Origin: Gemmatimonadota bacterium
GTDB lineage: Bacteria; Gemmatimonadota; Gemmatimonadetes; Longimicrobiales; Gaopeijiaceae
Direction of reading: 5' to 3'
Assembly: GCA_022825135.1 (NCBI GenBank)
Contig: JAJDYN010000005.1
Location: 124,001-188,000, forward strand
DNA length: 64,000 nucleotides
The translations under genes and the position numbers were made by a program. Positions 35,259 to 43,646 of the stretch are shown here, piece by piece. Each line of letters begins with the position of its first letter. Within the stretch, counting starts at the first letter, position 1. Below the pieces are notes generated by a model, which saw nothing but the letters and a program-made list of their open reading frames with translations, was not told the DNA's origin and did no database searches.

Positions 35259-35918
35259 CTATTCGGGCTGCGGGACGATGCGAATGTACGGAAGCGGCTG
35301 CTCCCAGCCGTCCGGATACCTTGCCTCCGCGTCCTCGTTGGACACGGTGGGCAGGATGATCACGTCCTCGCCGTGCTCCCAGTTGGCCGGGGTGGCCACC
35401 TGCTTGTTGGCGGTGAGCTGGCAGGAATCCAGCAGCCGCAGGATCTCGGCGAAGTTCCGGCCCGTGCTCATGGGATAGGTCAGCGTGGCCTTGATCTTCC
35501 TGTCGGGTCCGATGATGAAGACCGAGCGCGCCGTGGCGTTGTCGGCCGGAGTCCGTCCCTTGCAGGTGTCGCCCGCATCGGCCGGAAGCATGTCGTAGAG
35601 CTTGACCACGTTCAGCTCCGGGTCGCCCACCAGCGGGTAGTTGATCGCGTGCCCGCCGTACGACGCGATGTCCTCCGACCAGGCGTGATGATCGCCCACC
35701 CCGTCGACGCTGATGCCCATGATCTTGCAGTTGCGTCGCGTGAACTCGTCCTTGAGGGCGGCCACGGTGCCCAGTTCGGTGGTGCAGACGGGCGTGAAAT
35801 CCTTGGGATGGGAAAAGAGGATCGCCCATCCGTCCCCGATCCAGTCGTGGAATCGGATGGTTCCCTCGGTGGTCCGGGCGGTGAAATCGGGTGCTTCGTC
35901 GTTGATTCGCAGGGTCAT
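35259..35918 (-). CDS. Peroxiredoxin (1-Cys/Prx6 type, AhpC/TSA family)
   Basis: The 219-residue protein starts at ATG 35918 behind GGAAGGGA. The peroxidatic site is intact: Cys45 in HPKDFTPVCTTELG, with the conserved arginine in ARSVFIIGP. Length and the long C-terminal domain (NWEHGEDVIILPTVSNEDA) mark the Prx6 group, which reduces H2O2 and organic peroxides. Further cysteines at DTCKG and DSCQLT could act as resolving residues. It sits between the dihydropyrimidinase and aminotransferase genes on the same strand with gaps of 97 and 151 nt, so it may be independently transcribed. Confidence 0.93.
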   Translation of the reverse strand: MTLRINDEAPDFTARTTEGTIRFHDWIGDGWAILFSHPKDFTPVCTTELGTVAALKDEFTRRNCKIMGISVDGVGDHHAWSEDIASYGGHAINYPLVGDPELNVVKLYDMLPADAGDTCKGRTPADNATARSVFIIGPDRKIKATLTYPMSTGRNFAEILRLLDSCQLTANKQVATPANWEHGEDVIILPTVSNEDAEARYPDGWEQPLPYIRIVPQPE

Positions 35919-36069
35919 GATTCCCTTCCAGGTTCAGGGTCCGGTGCGGGTGCCGGGAGGCTCGCAAAGCGTAGCCGCCGAACCGGGACTACGCCACATG
36001 CCGTTGCCGGTTCCCCACCGGAAGCGGCCTCGTCACACACGGACCCGATCCGGCTTCCATCCGGGCGTT

Positions 36070-37272
36070 CTACAGGTTGCGGGCGAACTCCCGAATGCGG
36101 TCCATCGACTCGCGGATGCGGGCCTCGGGACACAGGAGCGACACCCGCACCCAGTTGCGCCATCGCTCCCCGAAGGAGGCCCCGGGGAACATCAGCACGC
36201 CCGCCTCGTCGAGGAGGCGGTAGCAGAAGGTCTCGGCGTCCATCCCGAAGCGCGACACGTCGGCCCACATGAACAGGCCTCCACCGTGGGGACCGTGCGG
36301 GACGCCCAGACCGGCGAAGCCCTCGATGAGCACCTGGCGGCGCCGGCGATACCGGGCCAGATAGCCCGGGCGCGGATCCGGATCGGCCTCGAGGGCCGCG
36401 AGGGCGGTGTACTGCGAGAAGGCCGGGCACGGGCCCGAAGTCGTGCTCTTGATGGCCTCTACCGCATCGATGAAGGCCGGCGGGCCGATCAGGTAGCCCA
36501 CCCGGAAGCCGGTCATCGCATAGGCCTTCGAGAATCCCGAAAGGACCACCGAGCGCCCGCGCGCGCCATCCGCGCCGAGCAGCGACAGGAAGGGCTCCTC
36601 GCGGAAGACGACGTCCTCGTAGATCTCGTCGGACACCACCACCATGTCGAGGTCGGCGGCGGCCCGGGCGAGATCCTCGACGCCCCGCGGGCCGACGCAG
36701 GCGCCCGTCGGGTTCGACGGATTCACGAACACCAGCAGCTTGCACCCCTGCGCGTGCCGTCGGAGTTCGTCGCTCCCGAGCTCGAAGGGCCGGTCGCCTC
36801 CGGTGGGGACGGGCACGATGTCGCCGCCGGCGGTCCCGATCGCCTGGTCGTAGGAGCTGTAGCGCGGGTCCTGGCAGGCGACCCGGTCACCCGGATCGAC
36901 GAGCGCCAGCATGGCGAGGAACAGTCCCTCCTGGGCGCCGTTGGTGATGGCGATCTCGGTGGCGGGGTCGACGTCCACTCCCTTCTCGCGGGCGTAGCGG
37001 CGCGCGATGCCCTCGCGCAACGGGAGCAGGCCGCGCACCGGTCCTTCGTCCGATGCGTCCATCCGCGCGGCCATCGCGTGGGCGAAACGGGCCAGGCCGC
37101 CTTCGACGATGTCCGCCCGGGTGTGCAGGTCGGGATCGCCCCGCCCCAGCGAGATGACGTTCTCCCTTGCGCGCGCGAGCGCCATCATCTTGTAGCGTAG
37201 CGAGGTGGCGGCCTCACCCTTGCGCAGCGACGCGGAGCCCGCGCGTTCCCCGGATTTCATCGCGGCGCTCAT
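36070..37272 (-). CDS. Class I/II aminotransferase (PLP fold type I)
   Basis: The 400-residue enzyme starts at ATG 37272, overlapping the stop of the upstream gene in ATGA. Catalytic features are complete: NPSNPTG (184-190), SDEIYED with the pyridine-contacting aspartate, and Lys249 in SGFSKAYAMTGFRVGY. It resembles aspartate/LL-diaminopimelate or aromatic aminotransferases of the AspC-like group. A second enzyme of this type (61837-63018) is a paralogue. Its coupling to a degenerate aminotransferase-like protein and an SDR suggests the three act on one substrate or complex. Confidence 0.9.
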   Translation of the reverse strand: MSAAMKSGERAGSASLRKGEAATSLRYKMMALARARENVISLGRGDPDLHTRADIVEGGLARFAHAMAARMDASDEGPVRGLLPLREGIARRYAREKGVDVDPATEIAITNGAQEGLFLAMLALVDPGDRVACQDPRYSSYDQAIGTAGGDIVPVPTGGDRPFELGSDELRRHAQGCKLLVFVNPSNPTGACVGPRGVEDLARAAADLDMVVVSDEIYEDVVFREEPFLSLLGADGARGRSVVLSGFSKAYAMTGFRVGYLIGPPAFIDAVEAIKSTTSGPCPAFSQYTALAALEADPDPRPGYLARYRRRRQVLIEGFAGLGVPHGPHGGGLFMWADVSRFGMDAETFCYRLLDEAGVLMFPGASFGERWRNWVRVSLLCPEARIRESMDRIREFARNL

Positions 37273-38057
37273 GGGCGTACCCCCAATGCCCACAGCGCGG
37301 CGCGCTGCGAGGGGGCCGGCGAGCAGATCGACGACGCCTGCTTCCACTTGGCAATGCGCGGCCGCACGGCCTCCGGAGCCGCGACGAAACCGAGGGAGAA
37401 CGGGTGCATTCCCTCGAGGCCGTCCAGCGAGCCGATCACGATGGCGTCGGCGGGGGCGCCGGCGGCCTCGTCTCCGGAGCCGCCGAAGAGGCGGTCACCG
37501 ATCGCATGTACCTGAACGAGCCCCGCAGTTTCGGGCGCGCTTCCGTTTCCCGGGTTTCCCGCCCCGGTCTCGTGCTCGATCAGGTGAAACGCAGCTTCGG
37601 CTTCGGACGCAGCGTCAGTGCCGGGCTCGATCACGCGCACCCGCATCCAGTCGAGCAGGCGCTGATGACGGCCCCCGACCCGGGCGACGATGGCCGCCCC
37701 TTCTCCGCCGCCGAGGCCCAGAAGGGTCGCGAACAGGGACTCTCCTTCTCCCTGGGTAATGAGCACGCCATCGGGTTCGCGCGCGGGAAACCCCACGTCG
37801 GGCAGGGCCTCGCCTACCCGACGGCGCAGTTCCCCCATGCCCGGGCGGTCCGGGTAGTGCGTCTCCCCGGCGAGCAGGTGATGGCGCAAACCGGCCAGCA
37901 AGCCCTCGCCCGGGCCCGACCGAGTGGGTCCGGACAATGTGCCCGACCCGGCGTTCGCAAAGGACTTCACCGCGACTCCGGCCCGTTGCGAGACGGCCGC
38001 CTCCACGGCGCTTTCGTGGGTCTCCGCGGGGACATTTCCGTTGCTCGGTGCGGTCAT
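37269..38057 (-). CDS. Degenerate aminotransferase-like protein lacking PLP residues
   Basis: The 262-residue protein aligns by eye with the downstream aminotransferase at both ends of the large domain: residues 53-120 match its helix-turn and ITNGAQEGLF block (here ITQGEGESLF), and residues 204-260 match the region around the PLP lysine. The lysine position is Gly213 (SLDGLEGMHPFSLGF against GFSKAYAMTGFRVGY), the pyridine-contacting aspartate is replaced (HAIGD for DEIYED) and the NPxNPTG motif is absent. It cannot be a normal transaminase. It overlaps the SDR stop (38054-38057) and the aminotransferase start (37269-37272), both as ATGA. A regulatory or structural partner is inferred. Confidence 0.7.
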   Translation of the reverse strand: MTAPSNGNVPAETHESAVEAAVSQRAGVAVKSFANAGSGTLSGPTRSGPGEGLLAGLRHHLLAGETHYPDRPGMGELRRRVGEALPDVGFPAREPDGVLITQGEGESLFATLLGLGGGEGAAIVARVGGRHQRLLDWMRVRVIEPGTDAASEAEAAFHLIEHETGAGNPGNGSAPETAGLVQVHAIGDRLFGGSGDEAAGAPADAIVIGSLDGLEGMHPFSLGFVAAPEAVRPRIAKWKQASSICSPAPSQRAALWALGVRP

Positions 38058-38881
38058 GCGACAACCTCCGGCCTGTATTCGGCGATTTCGTCAATACGGT
38101 TCATCACTTCCCGCGCGCCCCACTGCTCCAGTCGCTGTGTCAAGGTCCAGGCGTCGAACCGGCAGCCGTTGATCTGGCCACGCAGTCCGGCGAGAAAGAG
38201 GAATGCGGGACCCAACTTGACGGGATCGTTCCAACGGGCGCGCGCCGCTTCATCCGCGCTCTCGGCATCACGCTGCGTCAGCGAGGTCGGCTTGATGAAA
38301 AGTCCGGGCGTTACCGTGTTGGCGCTGATCGGCGATCCAGCCAGTTCCAGTGCGAGGCATCTCGTGAATGCCTCCATGCCGAATTTCGATGCGCAGTATG
38401 CCGCCTGCCGCTCAAAGGCGCCGGCACCCGCCCGCGAGGAGACGTTGATCACGGATCCGCCCTCGTCCTCAAGAAGCGGCAGAAGATCCCGGGTCAGGAA
38501 GACCGGGGCCTCGAGATTCACGCTCATGACGCGCCGCCAGTGTGCGGCGTCCAGCGAAGCCACGGACTCACGTTCCAGCACGCCGGCGTTGTTGACGATG
38601 ACGCGCAATCTCGGGGCTTGCCGCTTGATGGTGCGCACCAGTCGCTTCCGTTCATCCTCGCGCCCGAGATCGGCGACGAGAACGCGTGCCTCACCTCCGG
38701 CCGCGCGGATGTCGGTTGCGGTCCACTCGAGTTCCTCCGGCACTTCCGAAACCAGCCACACCCGTGCGCCCGCAGCGGCCATCGCCTGCGCAACGCCGCG
38801 ACCCAGCCCGCGGCCGGAGCCGGTCACGAGCACGTCGATCCCCTGAACGTCTACCGGGCGGATATCGCTAAACGCGGGCAT
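38054..38881 (-). CDS. Short-chain dehydrogenase/reductase
   Basis: A 275-residue classical SDR with TGSGRGLG (20-27) for NAD(P), NNAG (97-100) and the Ser148/149, Tyr162, Lys166 triad in YCASK. PGLFIKPTS follows as the usual substrate loop. It oxidises or reduces an alcohol or ketone in the cytoplasm. The start is ATG 38881. It overlaps the degenerate aminotransferase-like gene by ATGA and follows DUF819 by 81 nt on the same strand. Confidence 0.9.
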   Translation of the reverse strand: MPAFSDIRPVDVQGIDVLVTGSGRGLGRGVAQAMAAAGARVWLVSEVPEELEWTATDIRAAGGEARVLVADLGREDERKRLVRTIKRQAPRLRVIVNNAGVLERESVASLDAAHWRRVMSVNLEAPVFLTRDLLPLLEDEGGSVINVSSRAGAGAFERQAAYCASKFGMEAFTRCLALELAGSPISANTVTPGLFIKPTSLTQRDAESADEAARARWNDPVKLGPAFLFLAGLRGQINGCRFDAWTLTQRLEQWGAREVMNRIDEIAEYRPEVVA

Positions 38882-38962
38882 GCTTTCGCCGAGAGCTGCG
38901 CAGTCGTTCGTTCGAAGGAAGTGCCGGTAACCGGAGGCGTCGCTGTGGATGCGATCTCGACC

Positions 38963-40192
38963 TCAGCCCACAAGCGCGTCCACCAGCTCGGCGCAGAAGA
39001 AGCCAAGGTAGTTCCCGAGCGCGTATCCGAAGATGCCCACGATGACCGCGGGAGCAACCAGCTTGTGCCACTTCATCGCCATGCCGATGGCCAGCGCCGA
39101 CCCGGGCCCGCCGATCGCGGCCTGGCTCGCGATCGAGACGGTAGCCAGATCGATGCGGAAGAGCCACCCGATCCCGTACGCGACGATGACGTGGATGCCG
39201 ATGATCGCGATCATGAAGCTGAAGATGGGCACGCCGGCATCGACGATGGTCGCCAGATCGGAAGCCGCGCCCAGCGCGATGAAGAAGATGTGGAGCGCAA
39301 AGTAGGAAAGGACCTCTGCCCCGCGCAGTTTTCTCACCCAGGGCAACTGCGCCACGATGAGCGCGATGGTCGTGAGCCAGAGAACGTCCGGCACATCGCT
39401 GAAGAACTCCACGAGTCCATACCCCGATGAACCAACCGACATGGAGGCAAGTCTCTCGGCGAAGGCTTCGCTGATGAGCCGCGCCAGCCAGAGCGCGGCC
39501 AGGGGAAGGGCTCCCAGAATAGCAAAGTCCGTTATGCTGATGTCGGTGTCGGTCCAGCGGCGGCGCATCGCCTCTTCCTGCGCCTCCTGTTCCTCCTTCT
39601 CTGTGGGGTCGGAGGCGGGTGACTCTGCCAGCCCTGGCCCGCTTCGGCGCAGGAAGATGGCGGCCAGAATCCCCGCGAACCACACCTGAAACAGCAGGTA
39701 GGGGACCGTCGACATGTTGTCGGCCAGAGCCGCGGCGGCGAAGGTGCTCGGTTCGACCTCGAGCCCCTGCCCGACGGCGGCAAAGTTCATCCCACCGCCC
39801 GCGAAGGCGGCCGAGAACGCTCCCGAGAGCTTCCACGTCTCCGGCCCGACCCATCCGGCCATGGTGGCGCCCGCAACCGCCCCGCCGACAAAGCTGCCCC
39901 CGCACGCGGCGAGGTACGCGATCAGGAGCGGCCTCCCGGCATTGGCCAGTTCCTTCATTTGCGTGCCCATGATGACGAGCACGATCGCGTAGGGGATGGC
40001 GAAGGTGAACACGCCCTCGTGCGCCGGGCCGGTGTGCTCGATCACACCTACGTTGGCCAGCGTGATGCCGAGCAGGGTACACACGACGGCGGAGCTGATC
40101 TTCTTGATGATGTCGTAGCGCTCTTCCAGCCAGCGTGCGAAGGCCACCACGGCCAGCATGAAGGCGACAACCAGAAGCGGGTCTCGTAGCAT
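38963..40192 (-). CDS. DUF819 family integral membrane protein
   Basis: The 409-residue protein has about ten or eleven hydrophobic segments and the DUF819 (YjcL-like) hallmarks FAGGGMNFAAVGQ and ASQAAIGGPGSALA, with a charged cytoplasmic loop near 205-225 (EKEEQEAQEEAMRRR). The family is thought to be transporter-like with unknown substrate. It begins at ATG 40192, only 6 nt after the D-2-hydroxyacid dehydrogenase stop, and is followed by the SDR. The context suggests uptake or export of the compound handled by the neighbouring dehydrogenases and aminotransferase. Confidence 0.88.
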   Translation of the reverse strand: MLRDPLLVVAFMLAVVAFARWLEERYDIIKKISSAVVCTLLGITLANVGVIEHTGPAHEGVFTFAIPYAIVLVIMGTQMKELANAGRPLLIAYLAACGGSFVGGAVAGATMAGWVGPETWKLSGAFSAAFAGGGMNFAAVGQGLEVEPSTFAAAALADNMSTVPYLLFQVWFAGILAAIFLRRSGPGLAESPASDPTEKEEQEAQEEAMRRRWTDTDISITDFAILGALPLAALWLARLISEAFAERLASMSVGSSGYGLVEFFSDVPDVLWLTTIALIVAQLPWVRKLRGAEVLSYFALHIFFIALGAASDLATIVDAGVPIFSFMIAIIGIHVIVAYGIGWLFRIDLATVSIASQAAIGGPGSALAIGMAMKWHKLVAPAVIVGIFGYALGNYLGFFCAELVDALVG

Positions 40193-40198
40193 GGCGGC

Positions 40199-41221
40199 TC
40201 AGCGGTTCAGGGTTGTTTGGTTCACCAGCCCCCGCACCTCCCCGCCCTCGGCCACCGCGACCAGATTCCCGACCACGTCGTCGATCATGCCGCGCTGCCC
40301 GCCGCCGGTCCCGCCGCCCACATGGGGGGACAGGAGGACGTTGGGCGCATCGGCCAGCGGGCTGCCCTCGGGGAGCGGTTCGTGGAGGAAGGCGTCCAGC
40401 CCCGCCCCGGCGATGCGGTCGTCCCGGAGGGCGTCGACGAGCGCATCTTCATCGACCAGCCCGCCGCGCGCGGTGTTCACCAGGATGGCCGTGGGCTTCA
40501 TGAGCGCGAGAGCCTCGCCGCCGATCATGCGCTCGGTCTGGTCGGTGTGGGGCGCGTGCAGGCTGACCACATCGCTCTCGGCGAGGAGATCCGGGAGCGG
40601 CAGGGAGCGCGCCCCGACCATCGCTTCGTACTCACGCGGGAGGGGTGTGCGCTTGTGGTAGACGACTTCCATATCGAATGCGCGTGCGCGGCGCGCGACC
40701 TCGAGCGCGATGTCGCCCAACCCGACCAGGCCCAGCGTCTTGCCGTGCAGCTGCCAGACGTCGGGGTAGCGCAGCCAGTTGAAGGCGATCTTGCGCTCCG
40801 TGGTGCGCACGGGCTCGACGCCGAACTCCCGGTACTCCGCGTCCCGGGTGCCCAGGTGCCCGGGCACCAGCTTGCGGTAGAGGCCAAGCATCAGCGCGAC
40901 GGTCTGCTCGGCCACGGCGATCGCGCCCCGGTGCGGAAGCACCGACACCGGCACACCGGCCCCGGCCGCGGCGTCCCAATCCACTGCCCACGGCGCCCGC
41001 CCCTGTACCTGGACGAGGCGAAGGCCCGGGGCAGCGCCCATCAGATCCGCGGCGACGGGTCGCTTCGCGGTCACGAGCGCGTGCGCGGTCGCGGCGGACG
41101 TCTTGAGTTCCCGTCCATTCATCCCGCCGCCCCAGACCATCTCGACTCCGGCTGCATCCGCAGTCTGCTGGAAGAGGCCCTGGATCCAGTCGGGGAGGGG
41201 TTCGATGTGGAGCGCTCGCAC
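40199..41221 (-). CDS. D-2-hydroxyacid dehydrogenase (NAD-binding)
   Basis: A 340-residue enzyme of the D-isomer hydroxyacid dehydrogenase family. Rossmann motif GLGDIA (167-172), catalytic Arg252 in NTARGGLVDE, Glu281 in DAFLHEP and His300 in LSPHVGG are present. It reduces a 2-keto acid such as glyoxylate, hydroxypyruvate or a branched keto acid. The start is uncertain: GTG 41221 opens the family-like sequence, while the frame extends to 41326. It heads the operon that continues into DUF819, SDR and aminotransferase, where the 2-keto product of transamination could be its substrate (inference). Confidence 0.85.
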   Translation of the reverse strand: MRALHIEPLPDWIQGLFQQTADAAGVEMVWGGGMNGRELKTSAATAHALVTAKRPVAADLMGAAPGLRLVQVQGRAPWAVDWDAAAGAGVPVSVLPHRGAIAVAEQTVALMLGLYRKLVPGHLGTRDAEYREFGVEPVRTTERKIAFNWLRYPDVWQLHGKTLGLVGLGDIALEVARRARAFDMEVVYHKRTPLPREYEAMVGARSLPLPDLLAESDVVSLHAPHTDQTERMIGGEALALMKPTAILVNTARGGLVDEDALVDALRDDRIAGAGLDAFLHEPLPEGSPLADAPNVLLSPHVGGGTGGGQRGMIDDVVGNLVAVAEGGEVRGLVNQTTLNR

Positions 41222-41338
41222 GGTGTGGGGATTCCGGTTGAGGTTCGAGTCGTGGATGCGGATCGGAAGCACGCCGGAGATGCCGCGGCCGGAGCGCGAG
41301 CAACATAGAGAGCGGGGGCAGCACACGCGAGTATGGAA

Positions 41339-41635
41339 TCAGGGGCAGCCGGCCTCCGGGACGACGAGTTCCAGTTCGGTGCGGCGGGCAATCATCTCGA
41401 AGTCGCGGTTGCGGGCGAGGAGAGGGCGGTCTTCCTCGATGGCGGTTGCGGCGACCATGCAGTCCACGATCGAGCGGATCGTGCAGCCGGCGCGGCGGCA
41501 CATGCGGTAGACGAGGGCGCCGTGCTGGAAATCTCCCAGCGAATCGGGGACAAGGATCTCGAAACGGGACAGCAGCCGCAGGAGCCGCTGACCCTCGGTC
41601 TCCGTCCGGCAGCCCGCCAGCAACTCCATCACCAC
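41339..41635 (-). pseudogene. Truncated VapC-like PIN-domain toxin
   Basis: The 98-residue frame matches the C-terminal three quarters of VapC ribonucleases: VMELLAG with the second acidic residue, DFQHGALVYRMCRRAG, TIRSIVDCMVAATA and LLARNRDFEMI. Sequence upstream still reads like VapC (IATPAPVV) but a TGA interrupts the frame about 45 nt before 41635, and the N-terminal DTS motif with its first metal aspartate is not found in any frame. No VapB-type antitoxin gene is visible beside it. It is probably a toxin-antitoxin remnant. Confidence 0.6.
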
Positions 41636-41884
41636 GGGTGCCGGCGTCGCGATGGGTCGACCGGCGGGCTCAAGTCGCGGCTCCAGCTGTCATCCCGACC
41701 GGCTCCGGGTTTACCAGGAGCGAGACAACGGGGTGGCGCGCCGACTCGTCGCTCCGCTGGCGCTGGCAAGGTCGCGCCGGCCTCCGTAAGCTTGCCACAG
41801 GCTCATGTCGGCCGATTCGTCGGCCGGAATTCGAGCTCGCAGGGCCCCAAACCACCTCTCCTCCAGCAAGCGGACGACGCCTGC

Positions 41885-43645
41885 ATGAGACCGGACGAAG
41901 GCCTCCGCTGCGACGCCAGCGACCCCGTGGAGCGGCCTCTCGCCGTCGGTCTCGGCCTGCAGCTCGCCGTTCTGAGCCTCAATTCGGCGGTGCTGTTTCC
42001 CACCATCGTCTTCCGGGCCGCGGACGCGGAGGCGTTCCTGCTGTGGGCGGTCTTCGCCGGCATGCTGGCCTGCGGCATCATCACGGCCATGCAGGCGGTC
42101 AGGGTGGGGCGGTTCGGCGCCGGGTACCAGAGCCTCCACGGAGTCTCGTCGCCCTTCATCGCCGTCTGCGTCGCGGCGCTCGTTCAGGGGGGACCGCCGA
42201 TGCTCGCGGCGCTGGTCCTGGTATCGGGGCTGGCGCAGGCGGCGTTCTCCGAGCGTCTCGCCCTGTTGCACCGCATCCTCACCCCCGTGGTCACGGGCAC
42301 GGTGATCATGCTCCTGCCGGTCACCGTGATGCCCATTCTCTTCCGCATGCTGAACGAGCTGCCGGCCGGGGCGCCCGTTGGCGCCGCTCCCCTGTCCGCG
42401 CTGGCAACGCTGGCCACGACCGTGGGCCTCCACCTGAAGGGAACGGGCAGACTTCGGCTCTGGGCACCACTGGCCGGGGTCGCGGCCGGAGCGCTCGTGG
42501 GCGGGTTCTTCGGGATCTACGAGGTCGGGCTCGTGGCCGACGCGGCCTGGCTCGGGTTGCCCACGGGTCGTCCCCCGGGGCTGGCACCCGGTTTCGGCCC
42601 CGCGTTCTGGGCGCTCCTGCCGGCCTTCCTGTTCATCGCGCTCGTGGGAGCCACCAAGTCGGTCGGCGTGGCCGTGGCGACCCAGCGCGTATCGTGGCGC
42701 CGCCCGCGGGCCGTGGACTTTCGCGCCGTGCAGGGCGCGGTGGCGGCCGAGGGGGTCGGAAACGTCGTGGCCGGCCTGGCGGGCGCGATTCCGAACACCC
42801 TGCATCCCACGCCGGTAGCTGCGATCGAGACCACGGGAGTGGCCGCCCGCAGCGTGGGCGTCGCCGCCGGCCTCGCACTGATCCTGCTGGCCTGCGTGCC
42901 GAAGCTGGTCGCGGTGATTCTCGCCGTGCCGGACGCGGTGGTCGCCGCCTCGATCGCCGTCGTCATGTCCATCTTCTTCGTGGTAGGCATGCGCGAGGTG
43001 GTCTCCGGAACCGGAGCCAATCCGCGAAACGGCCTCATCGCCGGGCTCTCGGTCTGGACAGGCATCGCCGTCGAGTTCGACCTGGTCTTTCCGGAATTCT
43101 TCGCGGACTTCGCAGGCGGCCTCCTGAGCAACGGCATGACCGCGGGCGGCCTGGTCGTCATCCTGCTGACGGCCCTGACGATGCCGCGCCTGGCACGGTT
43201 CAGCGGGCGGCTGGACGTGACCGAGCTGCCAGCGATCGGCGACTTCATTCGCAGGTTCGCGCGCCGCCACGGACTGGAGGCGTCGGTGGAGCGCATGGAG
43301 GCGGCCAGCGAAGAGACCCTGCTGATGCTGCTCGAAGCACGCGGCGGAACGCGGGAAGGGGACGACCACGAGGATGGCAGGCGCGCCCTGCTGGTCACCG
43401 CGTCGAGGGAGGCCGAGTACGCCGTGCTGCAGTTCAAGGCGGCCGCCCCGGGGCAGGAGGACCTCAACCTTCAGGATCGGCTCGCGTTGCTGGGGGACGA
43501 GGCCCGGACCGGGCCGGAGGAGCAGGAGATATCGCTGCGGCTGCTGCGGCACCTGGCATCGTCCGTTCGGCACCAGCAGTTTCGCAACGTGGATATCGTC
43601 ACCCTGAAGGTCGCCGCCGGGCGGCGGTCCGGCGGGAAACGCTGA
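41885..43645 (+). CDS. NCS2 (xanthine/uracil permease) family transporter with C-terminal extension
   Basis: The 586-residue protein has about twelve to fourteen membrane segments of the nucleobase:cation symporter-2 fold, including LAVLSLNSAVLFPTIVF, FIALVGATKSVGV and GAIPNTLHPTPVAAIETTGVA, which occupies the conserved substrate-site region. NCS2 proteins import purines, uracil or ascorbate with protons or sodium. After the last helix (near residue 440) about 145 soluble residues follow, ending in an HLASSVRHQQFRNVDIVTLKVA segment that resembles an ATP-binding or anti-sigma-type fold only weakly. The start is ATG 41885; the frame is open to 41333. The TRAP genes begin 1 nt after its stop. 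Confidence 0.82.
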   Translation: MRPDEGLRCDASDPVERPLAVGLGLQLAVLSLNSAVLFPTIVFRAADAEAFLLWAVFAGMLACGIITAMQAVRVGRFGAGYQSLHGVSSPFIAVCVAALVQGGPPMLAALVLVSGLAQAAFSERLALLHRILTPVVTGTVIMLLPVTVMPILFRMLNELPAGAPVGAAPLSALATLATTVGLHLKGTGRLRLWAPLAGVAAGALVGGFFGIYEVGLVADAAWLGLPTGRPPGLAPGFGPAFWALLPAFLFIALVGATKSVGVAVATQRVSWRRPRAVDFRAVQGAVAAEGVGNVVAGLAGAIPNTLHPTPVAAIETTGVAARSVGVAAGLALILLACVPKLVAVILAVPDAVVAASIAVVMSIFFVVGMREVVSGTGANPRNGLIAGLSVWTGIAVEFDLVFPEFFADFAGGLLSNGMTAGGLVVILLTALTMPRLARFSGRLDVTELPAIGDFIRRFARRHGLEASVERMEAASEETLLMLLEARGGTREGDDHEDGRRALLVTASREAEYAVLQFKAAAPGQEDLNLQDRLALLGDEARTGPEEQEISLRLLRHLASSVRHQQFRNVDIVTLKVAAGRRSGGKR

Positions 43646-43646
43646 C

